A stretch of 64,000 bases of DNA, from NCBI GenBank assembly GCA_016867395.1, contig VGJS01000010.1, forward strand, positions 18,353-82,352, in the 5' to 3' direction. Source of the stretch: Candidatus Handelsmanbacteria bacterium. GTDB taxonomy: Bacteria > Latescibacterota > UBA2968 > UBA8231. The notes beneath the pieces were generated by a model, which saw only the letters and a list, made by a program, of their open reading frames with translations, was not told where the DNA came from and made no database searches. Below, piece by piece: positions 39,021 to 47,882 of this stretch. The translations under genes and the position numbers were made by a program. Each line of letters opens with the position of its first letter. Positions within the stretch are counted from its first letter, which is position 1.

Positions 39021-40070
39021 TCAGAGGGGCAGGTCGATGCGGCGCCCCTCGGCGGCGGCGCGGTAGGCGGCCAGGACCATCTCCACCGAGATCCGGCCCT
39101 CCTCGGGGGTGATGGTCTGGTCGCTGAGGCCGCGCAGGTAGTCGATGAAGGGCCGGGGCACGGCCCCGATGCGCTCCCCCTGGGAGGCGGGGATGGGCAG
39201 GCGGAACTCGGTCCAGTGTTTGTCGTCGCGGCGGATCAGGCGCAGGGGCACGGCATCCCCGGGCCGGGGGGCGGTGGCGGAAGGGGCGTCCCCGTAGTCC
39301 TGGACGATGGTGCCCTTGTCCCCGTAGATCTCGGTGGTGTTGACCCCGGCCACGGTGGTGGAGGAGTTGAGCAGCACCCCGATCTCGCCCTGCGAGAAGC
39401 GGTACAGGGCCACGCCGTTGTCGTCGGGGGCGTTGCTGCCGAGGATATTGTCGATCTCGGCGGTCACGCTTTTGGGAGCGCCCAGAATCCAGTAGAACCA
39501 GTCGGCTGCGTGGGTGGCGTCGTCGAAGAACATCCCCACGTTGGCCTGCGGGTCCACGTGCCAGCGGGTGGGGCCGGTGCCAAAGGCCGGGTTGAGCAGC
39601 ACGCCGATGGTGTGGCGCCGGCGCACCAGGAAGACCCGGCCCACTGCACCTTCGCTGAGCAGTTGTCTCATCTTGCGGTTGACCGGGTCCTGGCGCATCT
39701 GGAAGGCCATGCTGAATTTTACCCCGGCGCGGCGCACCGCGGCGATGATGCGGTCGCAGTCCTCCAGGGTGGTGGCCATGGGTTTTTGCAGGAGGATGTG
39801 CTTGCCCGCCTCGGCGGCCCGCTCGGCGAACTCGGCGTGGCGGTTGGTCTGACAGGTGATGATCACGGCGTCGATGTGCGGGTCCTTGATCACCGCGTCG
39901 GCATCGGCGCGGAACTCGAGGCCGTACGCCTGGGCGGCCTGCCGGCCCCGGGCCTGGTCCTCGTCCCAGGAGGCCACCAGCCGGACATCGGGAAAGTCGC
40001 GCAGGGCCTGGCAGTAGGTGTTGGCGTGGCCGTGGGCATGGCTGAGCACGCCGATTCTGACCCGATCCAT
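39021..40070 (-). CDS. Gfo/Idh/MocA family oxidoreductase
   Basis: 349 residues. Rossmann N-terminus RIGVLSHAHGHANTYCQAL (the dinucleotide loop reads S-H-A-H-G-H rather than the usual G-x-G-x-x-G), the conserved KHILLQKPMATTLEDCDRI with the EKP-like Lys-Pro, and the C-terminal sheet domain with VGMFFDDATHAADWFYWILG (D-x-x-x-H at the active site). Probably NAD(P)-dependent sugar or inositol oxidation. Divergent from the DUF59-fusion gene. Confidence 0.85.
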   Translation of the reverse strand: MDRVRIGVLSHAHGHANTYCQALRDFPDVRLVASWDEDQARGRQAAQAYGLEFRADADAVIKDPHIDAVIITCQTNRHAEFAERAAEAGKHILLQKPMATTLEDCDRIIAAVRRAGVKFSMAFQMRQDPVNRKMRQLLSEGAVGRVFLVRRRHTIGVLLNPAFGTGPTRWHVDPQANVGMFFDDATHAADWFYWILGAPKSVTAEIDNILGSNAPDDNGVALYRFSQGEIGVLLNSSTTVAGVNTTEIYGDKGTIVQDYGDAPSATAPRPGDAVPLRLIRRDDKHWTEFRLPIPASQGERIGAVPRPFIDYLRGLSDQTITPEEGRISVEMVLAAYRAAAEGRRIDLPL

Positions 40071-40136
40071 GAATCGCCTCGTATGGCAGAAATCCTTGTT
40101 TAAGATAATACTAAACCCGAATCAGGAGAGAAAGAG
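40071..40136. promoter_or_regulatory. Divergent promoter gap
   Basis: A 66-base gap between a leftward Gfo/Idh gene and the rightward catabolic cluster. It holds an A/T-rich stretch TTGTTTAAGATAATACTAAA (from ~40099), rich in -10-like hexamers on both strands (GATAAT; minus TATTAT). AGGAGAG lies before ATG 40137. I could not define convincing -35 boxes. Confidence 0.35.
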
Positions 40137-41867
40137 ATGGCCGAGACCAGGTACGCGCAGCGCACCGACGAGGTGGAGGAGAAGCTGCGCCTGCTCCATG
40201 GCGCCTACGCGGGGGGAAGGCTGGACCTGGCCCTTTCCCTGGCTGCTTCCATCGCCGACACCCTGCGCTGCCAGCGCCAGTGGTGCGCACCGTCGCCGGT
40301 ATCCGGGCCGGCGCCTACTGGCCGGGTGGAGGAGCTGCCCCCGGCCTGGGCGGCCTGGGCCAGGGGCTGGTCCTGGTACCAGGTGCTGGAGGTGGCCGAG
40401 GAAGTGGGGTTAGTCCGCGCGGAGGAGCCAGTGGAGGTCTCGTTGGCCTTTGCCGGGGACCAGGCGGGGGACCTACGGCGGGAGTTGCGGGTGGCCAAGG
40501 TGGAGGAGGGGATGCTGCGCGAGGTGAAAAGCCAGGTGGACGGGGAGGTGTGCGCCGGGGGGGTGCGGTATGGCCGGCTGGTCTTCCCCGCCCAGGCCCC
40601 GGCCGGCGGGCGTTCGACCTACCTGGTCTTCTACGGCAACCCCTGGGCCGAACTGCCCGATTACCCGACGGACCTGGTGGTGCGCGGGGAGGGCTACGGC
40701 CTGGAGATCGAGAACGGCTACTACTGCGCCCGGCTCTCGGACCAGACCGGCCAATTGGAGCGCCTGATCTACCGCCGGGCCCACGGTCTGGAACTCTTCG
40801 CCGGCGGCGAGGGCCATGGCGAACCGCCCCACATCGACTGGGCTCACGACTACCTGGCCGACCAGAAGTTCCAGAAGTTCCGCGTCACCAACTGGGCGGC
40901 CTGTCCCAACTGGGAGGTGAGTCGGGGGCCGCTGTGTGTGCGGGTGCGGCGCTGGGGTTTCCCCCACAGCCCGGTCCATCCCCTCTTCACCCCCAGCCGC
41001 ATGCACATCGACGTGGAGTACACCTTTCACGCCGGCCAGCCCTACTTCTTTAAGCAGGCCAGCATGGAGATGGCCAAGGATTTCGCCATCGACTACCTGC
41101 GCGACGACGAGTGGGTGTTCTCGGGCTACACTTTTACCGATCCCTTGTGGATGGACCGGGAGGGGCGGCTGCACGAGGGGGAGGTGAAGGCCGGGCACAG
41201 CGATGACCTGTGGGGGGTGGGTTTCTTCAACCGCCACAGCAAGGACGCCTTCATCGCCCTGTGGCTGGAGCACAGCGCCACTGGCTTCGATGGGTTGCAC
41301 CACACCGGGGTGCCCCAGATCAACTACCAGGGCCAATGCCAGTTGTGGAGCCGCTGGGCAGCGCACAGCGGGCCGCAGTTCAAGGCGGGGACGGTGTTGC
41401 GGCAACACAACGCTTATCTGGTCCTGCCCTATAAGGGGGCCGGGCCCGTGGAGGAGGCCCGGCGGCGCTTCCTCCAGCCCCTGGCCGTCGGCCCTGGACC
41501 CTTGCCGTCCGGGCACCCCAGTCCGGGCGGCCTGGCCCGCCCTGGGGAGGAGGCACCCGGCCTGAAAGAGGCCCTGTGGGAGGCGGCCCGGCAGGTGCCC
41601 GACGACATGTTCTACACTGCGGATGCGAACCTGGTGGACATGGGCTATATTTACGACCTCCGAGTGCGCGGAGGGGTGGTAGAGGTGCTGATGACCATGC
41701 CCCACCGGGGCCGGCCCTGCTACCGGTACCTGGGCGAGCCCCTGCGCCGCCAATTGCTGAAAGTGCCGGGGGTGCGCGAGGTGTTGGTGCGCTTCACCTG
41801 GGAGCCGGAATGGTCGCTTGCCCGGATGAACCGGGCAGGCCGGGCGGCGATGGGGTTGGAAGACTGA
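40137..41867 (+). CDS. Large beta-sandwich-like protein with C-terminal DUF59/MIP18-type domain
   Basis: 576 residues. Residues 1-150 are helical and charged; 150-450 are rich in aromatic beta strands (DLVVRGEGYGLEIENGYYCA, RMHIDVEYTFHAGQPYFFKQ), resembling glycan-lyase or mutarotase-type sandwiches, but I recognise no family. The last ~95 residues (LKEALWEAARQVPDD to RMNRAGRAAMGLED) match the MIP18/DUF59 plan: NLVDMGYIYDLRV, a TMPHRGRPCYR turn, and the final W-x-x-x-x-M-N-R-AGR-x-x-MG. DUF59 proteins usually serve FeS assembly, so the fusion is odd. It opens the sugar-acid cluster. Confidence 0.6.
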   Translation: MAETRYAQRTDEVEEKLRLLHGAYAGGRLDLALSLAASIADTLRCQRQWCAPSPVSGPAPTGRVEELPPAWAAWARGWSWYQVLEVAEEVGLVRAEEPVEVSLAFAGDQAGDLRRELRVAKVEEGMLREVKSQVDGEVCAGGVRYGRLVFPAQAPAGGRSTYLVFYGNPWAELPDYPTDLVVRGEGYGLEIENGYYCARLSDQTGQLERLIYRRAHGLELFAGGEGHGEPPHIDWAHDYLADQKFQKFRVTNWAACPNWEVSRGPLCVRVRRWGFPHSPVHPLFTPSRMHIDVEYTFHAGQPYFFKQASMEMAKDFAIDYLRDDEWVFSGYTFTDPLWMDREGRLHEGEVKAGHSDDLWGVGFFNRHSKDAFIALWLEHSATGFDGLHHTGVPQINYQGQCQLWSRWAAHSGPQFKAGTVLRQHNAYLVLPYKGAGPVEEARRRFLQPLAVGPGPLPSGHPSPGGLARPGEEAPGLKEALWEAARQVPDDMFYTADANLVDMGYIYDLRVRGGVVEVLMTMPHRGRPCYRYLGEPLRRQLLKVPGVREVLVRFTWEPEWSLARMNRAGRAAMGLED

Positions 41868-41877
41868 GAGAGGACCG

Positions 41878-42726
41878 GTGATGAACGAAACCCTGCTGCC
41901 CAGCACCAACGCCGACGGCCTGCCGGTGGTGCCTATGAGTGCGGCCCAGAAGTACCAGTTTGATATCAAAGGGTGGATCTGCCTGCCTGGTTTGCTCAGT
42001 GAGGTGCAATTGGGGTCGGTTCGCGCCCATCAGATGAAGTTCCTCTACGAGCGCGAGGCCCTGCCCCTTGAGCAGCGAGACAACCACGGCGGGCCCTCCC
42101 AGATCCTGCTGGACCACCCGGCCGTGGTGGGGGTACTCAACGCTGTGCTCTCCCACCAGGCCCTGGCGGCGGAGGATTGCTACGGTTTCCGTTACGACCA
42201 CACCTACACCAGCCACCGCAAGTCCGGCCACGACAACTGGGGCCCCCACGGAGGTGGGGGGTATTTTAATTTTGCCGGCAACTCCCACCTCTACCAGATG
42301 CTCCCCGGCCGCGTCCACGCTGGTCTGACCAGGGTGGTCTGGGAACTCAACGAGGTTGGCCCCGGCGACGGGGTGACGATGTTCCTGTCGGGCAGCCATA
42401 AGGCCGCCTTTCCGCCGCCCGAGGAATTGAGTGGTCGGGACAGCCCCCTGTGGGAGAGCTACACCTGCCCGGCCGGCTCCGCGGTGGTCTTCACCGAGGC
42501 CCTCTGCCATACCGGCACCAAGTGGGTCAATCCAGAGCGGGACCGGCTGAGCCTCTTCACCTGTTACGACACCGTCAACTCCAAGTGGGGAAAGGGCTGC
42601 CCGGCTCCGGAGGTGATCGCCGCCATGCCGCCCAAACGGCGTACCCTTTTTCGGGGGGTGTGGCACGGTATGACCGAGGTGCCCAATATCAACAAGTACT
42701 ACGAAGAGGCGAACCGGGCGGTATGA
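41878..42726 (+). CDS. PhyH-like protein with HxG in place of HxD
   Basis: 282 residues. PhyH features include the early KYQFDIKGWICLPGLLSE and TRVVWELNEVGPGDGVTMFL then SGSHKAAFPPP. At the metal site the sequence is GPHGGGGYF: H124-G-G126, so the iron-binding Asp is Gly. The distal His (H211, ALCHTGTKW) and Arg (ERDRLSLF) remain. HxG is the metal-site form of 2-oxoglutarate halogenases, but HGG also occurs in a large group of marine bacterial PhyH-like proteins of unknown activity. Overlaps the following dehydratase gene (ATGA). Confidence 0.8.
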   Translation: MMNETLLPSTNADGLPVVPMSAAQKYQFDIKGWICLPGLLSEVQLGSVRAHQMKFLYEREALPLEQRDNHGGPSQILLDHPAVVGVLNAVLSHQALAAEDCYGFRYDHTYTSHRKSGHDNWGPHGGGGYFNFAGNSHLYQMLPGRVHAGLTRVVWELNEVGPGDGVTMFLSGSHKAAFPPPEELSGRDSPLWESYTCPAGSAVVFTEALCHTGTKWVNPERDRLSLFTCYDTVNSKWGKGCPAPEVIAAMPPKRRTLFRGVWHGMTEVPNINKYYEEANRAV

Positions 42727-43925
42727 AGATCACCGGGGTAAGGACTACCCTTTATGTCCACCAGCTCAGCCGGCGCATGGGGGACGCCAACTCCCCCTCC
42801 GGTCGGGTGAGGGGCACCAACTGCGCGGTGGAACTGGAGACCGACGAGGGGCTCACGGGGATCGGTCTGGGCGGGGGCGGGGTGCGGCTCCAGGTCCAGG
42901 GCTTGGTCGAGGGGCTGCTTAAGGGCCAGGACCCGCGAAGGGGGTACGGGCTGTGGCAGCGGATGGTGGACAAGCACTTCAAGGGCGGCCACGATGGGCT
43001 GATCAACGACGCCATTTCGGTGCTGGACATGGCCCTGTGGGACCTCAAGGCCAAGGCCAATGGGGAACCGCTGTGGAAGACCTTGGGGGGTAGCCGCACT
43101 AAAGCCCTGGCCTACGCCAGCGGTATCGAGTCGCCCCTCTCGGATCAACAGATGCACGAGTGGTACACACAAATGGCCGGGCAGTACGGGTTTAAGGGGG
43201 GCAAGCTCAAGGTGGGGCTGGATCAGGACGCAGATCTGCGGCGCTTGGGGCTGATGGATCAGGCCCTGCGGCGGGCCACGGACAAGCCCATGCTTCTGAT
43301 CGATGCCAATGAGTACTGGTCCCCCAAGCAGGCCATCCGCAAGGTACGGGAGATGGAGGAGCGCTTCGACTTAGGATGGGTGGAGGAGCCGGCCCGGCGC
43401 TGGGATTTCCTTGGGCTCAAGCGGGTTTCCGAGGGGGTGCGCACCGCGGTTTGCGCCGGGGAAAACCTCGACACCCTGGGGGATTTTCTGCCCTACTTCC
43501 ACCACCGCTGTGCCGACGTGATCCAGGTGAGCTACGGCATGACGGGCATCACCGGTGCTTTGGCACTGGCCGATGCGGCGTACGGGTACGAGTTGCCTGT
43601 TACCTTGGGCGGCTCGCCGGGCAACATCCACGCCCACCTGGCCACGGTGATGCCCAACTTCATGTGCCTGGAGGTAGTGGACCCGGAGCCGGGGGACGGG
43701 GTGTTCAACAGCGATGTGAAGATCGTGGACGGCTGGGCCGTGCCGGGCGAGCGTCCGGGTCTGGGCATCGAACTCGACCGCGAGGCCCTGGCTACGCAGG
43801 CGGTGGACCGGGTACCGCCGGGTGCGGGGCCGAGTCCCTTTGGCCGGCGCAAGGGGGCAGGGCTGTACGAGGTGCCGCCCACCCCGGCGGAGTTGGCCGA
43901 GGCAGCCAAGGGGGTGGAGAGGTGA
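42723..43925 (+). CDS. Mandelate racemase/muconate-lactonizing-enzyme family dehydratase (copy 1)
   Basis: 400 residues. Enolase-superfamily barrel with the Lys pair in KGGKLKVGLD, metal ligands Asp in LLIDANEYWSPKQA, Glu in GWVEEPARRWDF and Glu in VCAGENLDTL. Downstream is a conserved GSPGNIHAHLATVMPN segment. Starts at the ATG overlapping the PhyH stop. Likely dehydrates an aldonic or uronic acid; substrate not predictable. About half identical by eye to the next gene. Confidence 0.88.
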   Translation: MKITGVRTTLYVHQLSRRMGDANSPSGRVRGTNCAVELETDEGLTGIGLGGGGVRLQVQGLVEGLLKGQDPRRGYGLWQRMVDKHFKGGHDGLINDAISVLDMALWDLKAKANGEPLWKTLGGSRTKALAYASGIESPLSDQQMHEWYTQMAGQYGFKGGKLKVGLDQDADLRRLGLMDQALRRATDKPMLLIDANEYWSPKQAIRKVREMEERFDLGWVEEPARRWDFLGLKRVSEGVRTAVCAGENLDTLGDFLPYFHHRCADVIQVSYGMTGITGALALADAAYGYELPVTLGGSPGNIHAHLATVMPNFMCLEVVDPEPGDGVFNSDVKIVDGWAVPGERPGLGIELDREALATQAVDRVPPGAGPSPFGRRKGAGLYEVPPTPAELAEAAKGVER

Positions 43926-45079
43926 AGATCACGGGTTATCGCGTCGAGTCCTACACCATGCAGATGGACCGGCCCATCGGTGATGCCAACTATCCGGCAG
44001 GGGAGGATCTAATGCCCGCGAGCCTGTTGTGGATCGAGACCGACGAGGGGATCTCGGGGTTGGCGCCGGGGGGCGGGGACGTGGAGCAGTTTTTCCACCT
44101 GCTCGAAGGGCAGGACCCCCGGGAGGTGATCGGGATCTGGCGGCGCCTGGTGGACTATGTGCATAAGGGCGGGGTGGTGGCTGCCGGCGGGCCGATCAGC
44201 GGCATCGACGTGGCATTGTGGGACCTCAAGGCCAAGCTCGCCGGGGAGCCGCTCTGGCAGACCTTTGGCGCTTTGCAGGGGCGGGTCAGGGCGTACGCCA
44301 GCGGCATCGACTATTGCCTGGGGGAGAAAGAGCTTTTTGCGTTTTACCGGCGCCTGGCGGAGAAAGGGGTGGATGGGGGCAAGCTGAAAATCGGGCTGGA
44401 CATGGCAGCGGATTTGCGCCGGATTGGGATCATGCGCGAAGCCCTGAGTGTGGCTAGTCCGCGACCCCATCTGATGATCGACATCAACGAGTACTGGTCC
44501 CCCAAGCAGGCGGTGGGCTACCTGCGCGAGATCGAAAAACACTTCGACATCACCTGGGTGGAGGAGCCGGCAAGGCGCTGGGACTACCAGGGATTGCGCC
44601 AGGTCTCGGCGCAGGTGAAGGCTGCGGTGGCCACGGCCGAAAACCTGCGCCATATCGGCGAGATCTACCCCCTAATCCACGAGCAGGCGGTGGACATCCT
44701 CAATATCTCCGCAGGGCAGACCGGGTTCACCGGCTGCCGGCAGATCGCCCACCTTGCCCACGCTTACGAGTTGCCGGTCTCGATGATGAACTGCCAGGCC
44801 AATTACATGGCGCACCTTGCTGCGGCCCTGCCCAACCATCTGAGCATGGAGGTGGTGGATCCAGGCCGAGAGCACTGCCTGCGTTTCAGCCACCATATCG
44901 AGGGCGGGTGCATCGTGCTGAGTGAGGAGCCGGGCTTGGGGGTAGAGGTGGATGAAGCGAAACTGAAAGCACTTCAGGCCAATCCACCCAAAGGCCAGGG
45001 GAACTTCCCCTTCCCCCGCCGCGGGGGGGCCGGGCTCTACGTCAAAGGTTTGGAGCCGGGAGAGGTGAAGTGGCGCTGA
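43922..45079 (+). CDS. Mandelate racemase/muconate-lactonizing-enzyme family dehydratase (copy 2)
   Basis: 385 residues, GTG start overlapping copy 1. Same plan: Lys pair in GGKLKIGLD, Asp in LMIDINEYWSPKQA, Glu in TWVEEPARRWDY, Glu in ATAENLRHI, and a final QANYMAHLAAALPNHLSMEV segment replacing GNIHAHLA. The long shared signatures with copy 1 (NEYWSPKQA, EEPARRWD) indicate tandem duplication followed by divergence, so the two may act on different epimers. Confidence 0.88.
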   Translation: MKITGYRVESYTMQMDRPIGDANYPAGEDLMPASLLWIETDEGISGLAPGGGDVEQFFHLLEGQDPREVIGIWRRLVDYVHKGGVVAAGGPISGIDVALWDLKAKLAGEPLWQTFGALQGRVRAYASGIDYCLGEKELFAFYRRLAEKGVDGGKLKIGLDMAADLRRIGIMREALSVASPRPHLMIDINEYWSPKQAVGYLREIEKHFDITWVEEPARRWDYQGLRQVSAQVKAAVATAENLRHIGEIYPLIHEQAVDILNISAGQTGFTGCRQIAHLAHAYELPVSMMNCQANYMAHLAAALPNHLSMEVVDPGREHCLRFSHHIEGGCIVLSEEPGLGVEVDEAKLKALQANPPKGQGNFPFPRRGGAGLYVKGLEPGEVKWR

Positions 45080-45182
45080 TCCCGTCCGCCGGGGCGGACT
45101 TCCACAAGATCTACCACGCCCGCGGCCTCAATCCTCTGAACAACTACACCCATCCCGTGCCAGAATACTGAAGGACACAACC

Positions 45183-46196
45183 ATGTCAGTGAAGAGCCAC
45201 ATCAAAGTCGCTCCAGGCCTCAAGGTTGCCGCCCAGATGTCGCCCGAGCCCAGCGAAGCCGAATTCGAGTTCGTGCGGCAGATGGGGGTGGAGTACGCAG
45301 TGACCTGGGCCGATCCGGCCAAGGCCAGCGCCGAGTACTACCGGGGCCGGCGCGAGGACTTTGCTCGCCACAGCATCAACCTCTACGGCCTTGGCAATGG
45401 CAGCGTCCACAACGTCGATGCCATCACCCTCAACCTCCCCAACCGTGACGCCAAGATCCAGGAGTACCTCCGGCACATCCGCAACCTGGGGACGGCCAAT
45501 ATCCCCTACACCACCTACGCCCACATGGCCAACAGCGTGTGGAGCACCCCCGCCGAAACCACCCGGGGCGGGGCCCAGGCCCGGGCCTTTGACCTGGCGC
45601 GGGTCCACGAGGGCAGCGGGGCGGGGGTGTACAAAGGGGAGCTGACCCACGGCCGGCAGTACACGGACGAGGAGCTGTGGGACAACTATGCCCACTTCAT
45701 TAAGCAGGTAAAGCCCGTGGTCGAGGATGCCGGGGTGCGCATCGGTATCCATCCCGACGACCCGCCGGGGATCGCGCTGGGCGGGGTGCCGCGGCCCATC
45801 TTCAGCAGCTTTGCCGGGTACCAGCGGGCCATGGAGATCGCCGACAGCCCCAACATCGGCCTGTGCCTGTGCCTGGGCTGTTGGCTCGAGGGAGGCGATG
45901 GCATGGGGGCAGATCCAGTGGCGACCATCCGTCACTTTGGCGGGCAGGGCAAGATCTTCAAGGTCCACTACCGCACCGTGGACCAGCCCCTGCCACACTT
46001 CGTCGAGACCTTTGTCGATGATGGATACTTCGATATGTACCTGGCGATGAAAGCCCTGCGCGAGGTGGACTACGACGGTACCCTGATCCCGGACCACATT
46101 CCGCTGATGGCCGGCGACGGACGGGTGGGCACGGCGTACACTATCGCGTACATGAAGGCCCTGGTGAAGCGGGCCAACGAGGAGGTAGGCAAGTGA
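45183..46196 (+). CDS. Mannonate dehydratase (UxuA)-like TIM-barrel protein
   Basis: 337 residues. The central signature RIGIHPDDPPGIALGGVPRPI matches UxuA, as do the later IFKVHYRTVD and DGYFDMYLAMKALREVDYDG with a metal-binding D-H in LIPDHIPLM. UxuA dehydrates D-mannonate to 2-keto-3-deoxygluconate with Mn/Fe. Divergence from classical UxuA is enough that a related sugar acid is possible. 103 bases separate it from the previous dehydratase; ends in TGATG overlap with the next gene. Confidence 0.78.
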   Translation: MSVKSHIKVAPGLKVAAQMSPEPSEAEFEFVRQMGVEYAVTWADPAKASAEYYRGRREDFARHSINLYGLGNGSVHNVDAITLNLPNRDAKIQEYLRHIRNLGTANIPYTTYAHMANSVWSTPAETTRGGAQARAFDLARVHEGSGAGVYKGELTHGRQYTDEELWDNYAHFIKQVKPVVEDAGVRIGIHPDDPPGIALGGVPRPIFSSFAGYQRAMEIADSPNIGLCLCLGCWLEGGDGMGADPVATIRHFGGQGKIFKVHYRTVDQPLPHFVETFVDDGYFDMYLAMKALREVDYDGTLIPDHIPLMAGDGRVGTAYTIAYMKALVKRANEEVGK

Positions 46197-47104
46197 TGAA
46201 GATCGGCAAGTACGGCGGCGGCAACATGGCCCAGGCCCAGGAGGAGCACGTGCCCTTCCTCTTCGACAAGAACCTGGGCGCCGGCCTGCGCCTCAGCGCC
46301 AGTGAGCTGACCCCCACCAACAGCGAGGGGCTGGCGGCCCAGCAACTCACCGAGGAGCAGCGCTTCCTCTTCGATGCCCAGGGCTATCTGCTGGTCCCGG
46401 GGGTGCTGGGTGCAGACGAGGTGGCACAGATGAAAGAATTCTGCTACCGCTTGCACACCGACAAGGAATCCATCCCGGAGCCGGAGCGCTGTGCCATCGG
46501 CGGGCCGTTGCAGAAACTCATCGACCACCCGCTGGTGCTGGGCTTCATGAACGAGTTCGTGGCCTTCCCGCATTTAGCTAATGAGCACGGGTACGGGTTT
46601 CGCCTGGAGGGTTCCTTTGTCACCATCCGCTCCCAAGGGGTGGGAGGCTTTGGGCCGCACAACGGCAGCGGCATGATGCGCCTGCCGGGGGACTCACACG
46701 AGTACCGCTGCTTCCCGGGCAAGGCGTACAGCGGCCTGACCAGGGTGGTGTGGGAACTCAACCCCGTGTATCAGGGGGACGGGGGGACCTTGTTGCTGCC
46801 CGGCAGCCACAAGGCCGCGTACCCGGCGCCCAAATCGATCATGCAACCGGACTCGCCCCTGTGGGTGGACTACGAGTGCCCGGCCGGCTCGGTGCTCTTC
46901 TTCACCGAGGCCCTCACTCATTCGGGCACCCCCTGGAAGCGCAAGGACTACGAGCGGGTGGCGGTCTTCAACTGCTACAACACCGTCAACGCCCGCTGGC
47001 ACAACTGGGAGCCCCATCCCGACCTTTTGGCCGCCATGCCCGCCAAGCGGCGCTCCCTCTTCCGGCCGGTGTGCTGCCAGGACAACCTGGTGGTGGAGGG
47101 CTGA
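46196..47104 (+). CDS. PhyH-like protein with HxG in place of HxD
   Basis: 302 residues. The metal site reads GPHNGSGMM: H155-N-G157, again with Gly instead of Asp; distal His H242 (ALTHSGTPW). Shares with the 41878 protein the TRVVWELNPVYQGDGGTLLLPGSHKAAYP segment and the C-terminal LLAAMPAKRRSLFRPV, showing common descent. An extra ~40-residue N-terminus is unique. Between the UxuA-like and KduD-like genes, so probably co-transcribed and acting on the same compound. Confidence 0.8.
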   Translation: MKIGKYGGGNMAQAQEEHVPFLFDKNLGAGLRLSASELTPTNSEGLAAQQLTEEQRFLFDAQGYLLVPGVLGADEVAQMKEFCYRLHTDKESIPEPERCAIGGPLQKLIDHPLVLGFMNEFVAFPHLANEHGYGFRLEGSFVTIRSQGVGGFGPHNGSGMMRLPGDSHEYRCFPGKAYSGLTRVVWELNPVYQGDGGTLLLPGSHKAAYPAPKSIMQPDSPLWVDYECPAGSVLFFTEALTHSGTPWKRKDYERVAVFNCYNTVNARWHNWEPHPDLLAAMPAKRRSLFRPVCCQDNLVVEG

Positions 47105-47872
47105 ATGGGGGTGCTGGACCTCTTCCGCCTCGACGGCAGGGTGGCCCTGGTCACTGGCTGCCGACGGGGCATCGGCCGTGGGATGGCCCTGGCCCTGGCC
47201 GAGGCCGGAGCGGACATCGCCGGGGTGAGCGCCTCCCTGGAGCCGGGCAGCGAGGTGGAGCAGGAGGTGAAGGCCCTGGGCCGGCGCTTCTGGGGCTATG
47301 CCTGCGATCTGGGAAACCGGCAGGCCCTCTACGAGCTGATGGCAAAGGTCAAGGGTGAAGTGGGGCAGGTCGACATCCTCATCAACAACGCCGGCATCAT
47401 CCGCCGGGCCCCGGCGGCAGAGCACTCGGACGCGTACTGGGACGAGGTGGTGCGGCTCAACCTCGACGCGCAGTACATTCTGGCTCGCGAATTCGGCAGG
47501 GAGATGGTGGCACGGGGGAGAGGCAAGATCGTCTTCACCGCCTCGGTGCTCAGCTTCCAGGGAGGGATCACGGTGCCAGGATACGCTGCGGCCAAGGGGG
47601 GGATCGGCACCCTGACCATGGCCCTGGCCAACGAGTGGGCGGGCAAGGGAGTCAATGTCAACGCCATCGCCCCGGGCTACATCGCCACCGACAACAACCA
47701 GGCCCTGCGCGAGGATCCGGTGCGCTCGGGGCAGTTGATGGCCCGCATCCCGGCGGCCCGCTGGGGACAGCCGGACGACCTGAAAGGCGCTGTGGTTTTT
47801 CTTTGTTCGGATGCCGCCGCGTACGTGCACGGGGCGATAGTGGCAGTGGACGGCGGTTGGCTGGGCAGATAA
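47105..47872 (+). CDS. KduD-like short-chain dehydrogenase
   Basis: 255 residues. Classical SDR: ALVTGCRRGIGRGMALALAE, INNAGIIRRAPAAEHSD, catalytic Ser in FTASVLSFQGG and Y-x-x-x-K in VPGYAAAKGG, then VNAIAPGYIATDNNQAL and a GW-R end. FRLDGRVALVTG, NNAGIIRR and LSFQGG are hallmarks of 2-deoxy-D-gluconate 3-dehydrogenase/KduD (uronate catabolism). Immediately follows the PhyH stop. Confidence 0.85.
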   Translation: MGVLDLFRLDGRVALVTGCRRGIGRGMALALAEAGADIAGVSASLEPGSEVEQEVKALGRRFWGYACDLGNRQALYELMAKVKGEVGQVDILINNAGIIRRAPAAEHSDAYWDEVVRLNLDAQYILAREFGREMVARGRGKIVFTASVLSFQGGITVPGYAAAKGGIGTLTMALANEWAGKGVNVNAIAPGYIATDNNQALREDPVRSGQLMARIPAARWGQPDDLKGAVVFLCSDAAAYVHGAIVAVDGGWLGR

Positions 47873-47882
47873 GGGAGGAGTT

